A stretch of 7,446 nucleotides of DNA from Prochlorococcus sp. AG-315-I14 (GTDB lineage Bacteria; Cyanobacteriota; Cyanobacteriia; PCC-6307; Cyanobiaceae), in assembly GCA_003283665.1 (NCBI GenBank), contig QBWF01000026.1:1-7446 (forward strand), read 5' to 3'. How positions within the stretch are numbered: the first letter of the stretch is position 1; every line of letters begins with the position of its first letter. Shown in pieces: positions 6,095 through 7,446 of this stretch. The notes under the pieces are model-generated. The model saw only the letters and a list, made by a program, of their open reading frames with translations. It was not told the origin of the DNA and made no database searches. The position numbers and the translations under genes were made by a program.

Positions 6095-6325
6095 GGAATT
6101 TATTAGATCTTGTTTGCTACATTTATCTGGTATAAAAGTTATACCTAAATCTTGTTGAAATCGCTTTAAATCAATTACAGAATCTTCAGCAATAGAACTT
6201 AAAATATCATCAACACTTATTCCCATATCATCAGCCATTTCTATCAACAAACGCAGTGTCTCGTCTTTTAAGGAGAGATTTACACTGATAGAAATGTTTT
6301 GACTGGAATAGCTATTCGAGTTCAT
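6086..6325 (-). CDS. Small acidic protein with ribbon-helix-helix-like layout, function unknown
   Basis: A 79-aa protein I cannot assign to a named family. Residues 11-19 (ISISVNLSL) alternate strictly between hydrophobic and polar, as a beta strand would. Then come a helix at about 21-34 (DETLRLLIEMADDM), a GIS turn (35-37) and a second helix at about 37-49 (SVDDILSSIAEDSV). This strand-helix-turn-helix order matches the CopG/Arc/MetJ ribbon-helix-helix fold used by small dimeric repressors and antitoxins. Against DNA binding, the protein is strongly acidic and the strand offers Ser/Asn rather than Arg/Lys to the groove. A C-terminal extension (about 52-79) contains the only cysteine, in DKCSKQD. 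It is convergent with the ArnT-like gene and lies downstream of the isiB terminator, so it probably has its own promoter in 6326-6460, though I could not define one. No toxin-like partner is adjacent. Confidence 0.7.
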   Translation of the reverse strand: MNSNSYSSQNISISVNLSLKDETLRLLIEMADDMGISVDDILSSIAEDSVIDLKRFQQDLGITFIPDKCSKQDLINSLE

Positions 6326-6467
6326 AAAGAAAATCTTAAGACATCGAGGGCTGCTTTTGCTTCGAATTCTTGAAAGGTTTTAATTCTTTATTCTTTTGGA
6401 AGATTTATTTCTTACTAGATTCTCTTACTACATAAATTCTTTCTTGTCTCTTGATATGACTTTGCAT

Positions 6468-6501
6468 AAAAAATCTCCCTAAGTCAAACCTTAGGGAGAT
6501 T
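6468..6501 (-). terminator. Rho-independent terminator of the flavodoxin gene
   Basis: AATCTCCCTAAG at 6472-6483 and CTTAGGGAGATT at 6490-6501 form a perfect 12-bp stem with a 6-nt loop. Read on the minus strand, the stem is followed directly by a run of T (the A-run at 6468-6473). It begins 16 nt after the isiB stop codon and separates isiB from the 79-aa gene. On the plus strand the stem is followed by TAAATAG, not a T-run, so it acts leftward. Confidence 0.92.
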
Positions 6502-6517
6502 AAATAGTTTTAGTTTT

Positions 6518-7042
6518 TCAACCTAAGCCTGGAATTTCTGATTTAAGCTTAGCTGCCCAACCTGAAAGTCTTTCATCAGTCATATCAGACTCACTGTCCT
6601 CATCAAGTGGTAAGCCGCAGAACTGTGCTCCAACTACACTTTTAGATTCATCAAAAGTGTAGGCAGTTTTGTCTACATACCCAACCATCGAAGCACCTGC
6701 TTGTTGGAAGTATCTGTGAAGCTCTTCCATTGCATCACAATAGTTTTCGGTATAAGTAGAAGAATCTCCTAGACCAAAAATTGCCACTTTTTTGCCATTG
6801 AGATTTAACTCTCCAATGTCTTCAAGGATTGAGTCCCAAGCTGTTCCTGACCTTTCAGAGTCAGCGCCTGTATTCCATGTTGGGATTCCGCAGATGACTC
6901 CATCATGTCCACTCAATTCACTAAGATCATCAACATCGGAAATATCTTTTGGTGCATCAGCAGAGTCAAGTAAGCCGTGCAGCCTTTCCGCTATATCTTC
7001 GGTTTTACCTGTTGTTGTAGCGAAGTAGATTCCTACAGTCAT
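6518..7042 (-). CDS. isiB: Long-chain flavodoxin
   Basis: A 174-aa acidic, soluble FMN-binding electron carrier that replaces ferredoxin downstream of photosystem I when iron is scarce. The FMN phosphate loop is TTTGKT (9-14). The first isoalloxazine loop is PTWNTGADSERSGTAWD (54-70) with stacking W56. The second is GLGDSSTYTENYCDAM (90-105) with stacking Y97, matching W57/Y94 of the Anabaena protein. The inserted strand segment after about residue 120 (VDKTAYTFDESKSVVGAQFCGLPLDED) identifies the long-chain class, and the length of about 170 aa agrees. The start at 7042 places the first strand (VGIYFATTTG) at the N-terminus as in the family; no Shine-Dalgarno precedes it. It is transcribed leftward as a single gene with its own terminator. 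Iron regulation through Fur is known for the family, but I could not point to a convincing Fur box upstream. Confidence 0.96.
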   Translation of the reverse strand: MTVGIYFATTTGKTEDIAERLHGLLDSADAPKDISDVDDLSELSGHDGVICGIPTWNTGADSERSGTAWDSILEDIGELNLNGKKVAIFGLGDSSTYTENYCDAMEELHRYFQQAGASMVGYVDKTAYTFDESKSVVGAQFCGLPLDEDSESDMTDERLSGWAAKLKSEIPGLG

Positions 7043-7204
7043 GGAGTGCTTTAAAATTCACTATTTCTCATTTATTTTAAAGCAGGTTTGCTCATTTAGA
7101 GGAGATTTTATTTTATTTAATTTAACTTATCCTTTAAATGCTGACTTTTGATACGTCGAAAACAGTTAATTGCTTCCTATTTCTTTTCTCAGAAGAGTGA
7201 TTTT

Positions 7205-7297
7205 ATGCTGCTATTCAGAGCCTTCTCAATTCTGAAGTCAGTCTATATAAAGGTTTTAAGAGAAGGTGAATTAAATACAGGAGAACGAGGGCAGTGA
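7205..7297 (+). CDS. Possible 30-aa small protein (low confidence)
   Basis: The ATG at 7205 opens a 30-codon frame starting MLLFRAFSILKSVYIKVLRE and ending in a polar tail, with stop TGA at 7295-7297. AGAAGAG at 7191-7197 sits 7 nt upstream, a fair ribosome-binding site. The first 19 residues could form a basic amphipathic helix. The stop overlaps a GTG start of a second tiny frame as GTGA, the usual form of translational coupling. I recognise no family. A chance ORF is a real possibility at this length. Confidence 0.25.
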   Translation: MLLFRAFSILKSVYIKVLREGELNTGERGQ

Positions 7298-7380
7298 AAA
7301 TATGTCTAGAAATTTTCCAAATAATAAGAAAATCGAACTTAAACATTAATATAACTGGTCGAAGAAAAATGTTTATCTGA
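7294..7380 (+). CDS. Possible 28-aa small protein, coupled to the preceding tiny ORF (low confidence)
   Basis: The GTG at 7294 opens a 28-codon frame (Met-Lys-Ile-Cys-Leu at the start, Met-Phe-Ile at the end) with stop TGA at 7378-7380. AGGAG at 7279-7283 lies 10 nt upstream. The start overlaps the stop of the 30-aa ORF by 4 nt, and the stop falls inside a terminator-like hairpin (7365-7390). The peptide is basic and AT-codon-rich with no recognisable motif. It could equally be a chance frame within a non-coding transcript. Confidence 0.2.
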   Translation: MKICLEIFQIIRKSNLNINITGRRKMFI

Positions 7381-7390
7381 AAACATTTTT
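7365..7390 (+). terminator. Possible AT-rich hairpin terminator
   Basis: AAAAATGTTT (7365-7374) and AAACATTTTT (7381-7390) form a perfect 10-bp stem with a 6-nt loop, and the right arm merges into a run of six T. Because the left arm starts with five A, the reverse strand also ends in a T-run, so it could act in both directions. With only one G-C pair the stem is weak. It would close a rightward transcript carrying the two tiny ORFs. Confidence 0.4.
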
Positions 7391-7446
7391 TGATTATTCA
7401 ATGTTAATTGTATTTATACGCATTCCTTTTATTGATAAAGCTTATT

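Larger units (their letters stand above)
7043..7446. other. 404-bp region without a recognised gene, upstream of isiB
   Basis: This is the longest gap in an otherwise packed window. Nearest isiB (7043-7140) it is extremely AT-rich, with several TAAAAT hexamers on the minus strand that could be -10 elements; none has a good -35 partner at the right spacing. Farther right are two tiny rightward ORFs with a GTGA overlap, a bulged stem-loop (7213-7271), a hairpin with T-run (7365-7390) and a 43-aa leftward ORF (7215-7346). No tRNA, no Yfr1-type core motif and no transposon end was seen. It probably holds the isiB promoter and either a small-protein transcript or a small RNA. Confidence 0.6.

Noticed and set aside
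6792..7028. 78-aa plus-strand ORF opposite isiB
   Set aside because: It is fully antisense to flavodoxin, serine-rich shadow composition, no family features.
7043..7140. Fur box or iron-responsive operator upstream of isiB
   Set aside because: The area is so AT-rich that partial matches to GATAATGATAATCATTATC appear, but none keeps the hexamer repeats well enough to report. A matrix scan with a cyanobacterial Fur model would settle it.
7302..7349. 15-codon ORF starting at ATG 7302
   Set aside because: It is shorter than and out of frame with the GTG 7294 frame, which fits the AGGAG better. It has no other support.
1..7446. Mobile elements, CRISPR arrays, tRNA or rRNA genes, toxin-antitoxin or phage-defence genes
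   Set aside because: No transposase, direct-repeat array, cloverleaf with a TTCGA arm, or defence domain was found on either strand. The gene content looks like ordinary core genome.

Overview
This AT-rich window reads as chromosome from a marine picocyanobacterium, most likely a low-light type Prochlorococcus (genus fairly confident, clade a guess). The grounds are the G+C-poor base composition, very tight gene packing, a cyanobacterial long-chain flavodoxin, a DUF2808 exported protein, a short SppA peptidase lying directly against a B. subtilis-type (AroH) chorismate mutase, and the rpmH-rnpA pair downstream of them. The species call rests on recall of family sequences, not on a search.

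Layout. Positions 1-2115 form a leftward block, read from right to left: sppA, aroH (3 nt apart, probably translationally coupled), a DUF2808 exported protein, rpmH (ribosomal protein L34, only 45 codons), and the first three codons of rnpA at the window edge. Positions 2169-6070 form a rightward block of three closely spaced genes: an EamA/DMT-type permease, a GT4 glycosyltransferase (TGATG overlap) and an ArnT-like GT-C membrane glycosyltransferase (about 6 nt gap). This looks like one operon, divergent from sppA. A leftward 79-aa gene with a ribbon-helix-helix-like layout meets the operon tail to tail at 6070/6086, with a hairpin spanning both stop codons. A textbook Rho-independent terminator at 6468-6501 ends the leftward flavodoxin gene isiB (6518-7042). 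The last 404 bases (7043-7446) hold no obvious large gene. They carry the isiB upstream region, two tiny rightward ORFs joined by a GTGA overlap and ending in a hairpin, and a bulged stem-loop.

How the genes fit together. The left block mixes translation and RNA processing (L34, RNase P protein), aromatic amino acid synthesis (chorismate to prephenate), peptide or signal-peptide breakdown (SppA) and an envelope protein. The central operon appears devoted to moving and glycosylating something: a permease, a cytosolic nucleotide-sugar transferase and a membrane-embedded lipid-linked-sugar transferase. The GT4 enzyme resembles, from memory, the cyanobacterial tetrahydrobiopterin glucosyltransferase, so either pterin glucosylation or envelope glycan work is possible. 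Flavodoxin substitutes for ferredoxin under iron shortage.

Most of the window is ordinary core-type genome. No mobile element, CRISPR array, tRNA or rRNA was seen. The best leads are the altered active-site pair in AroH, the identity of the GT4 enzyme, the small RHH-like protein, and the unexplained right-hand intergenic region.
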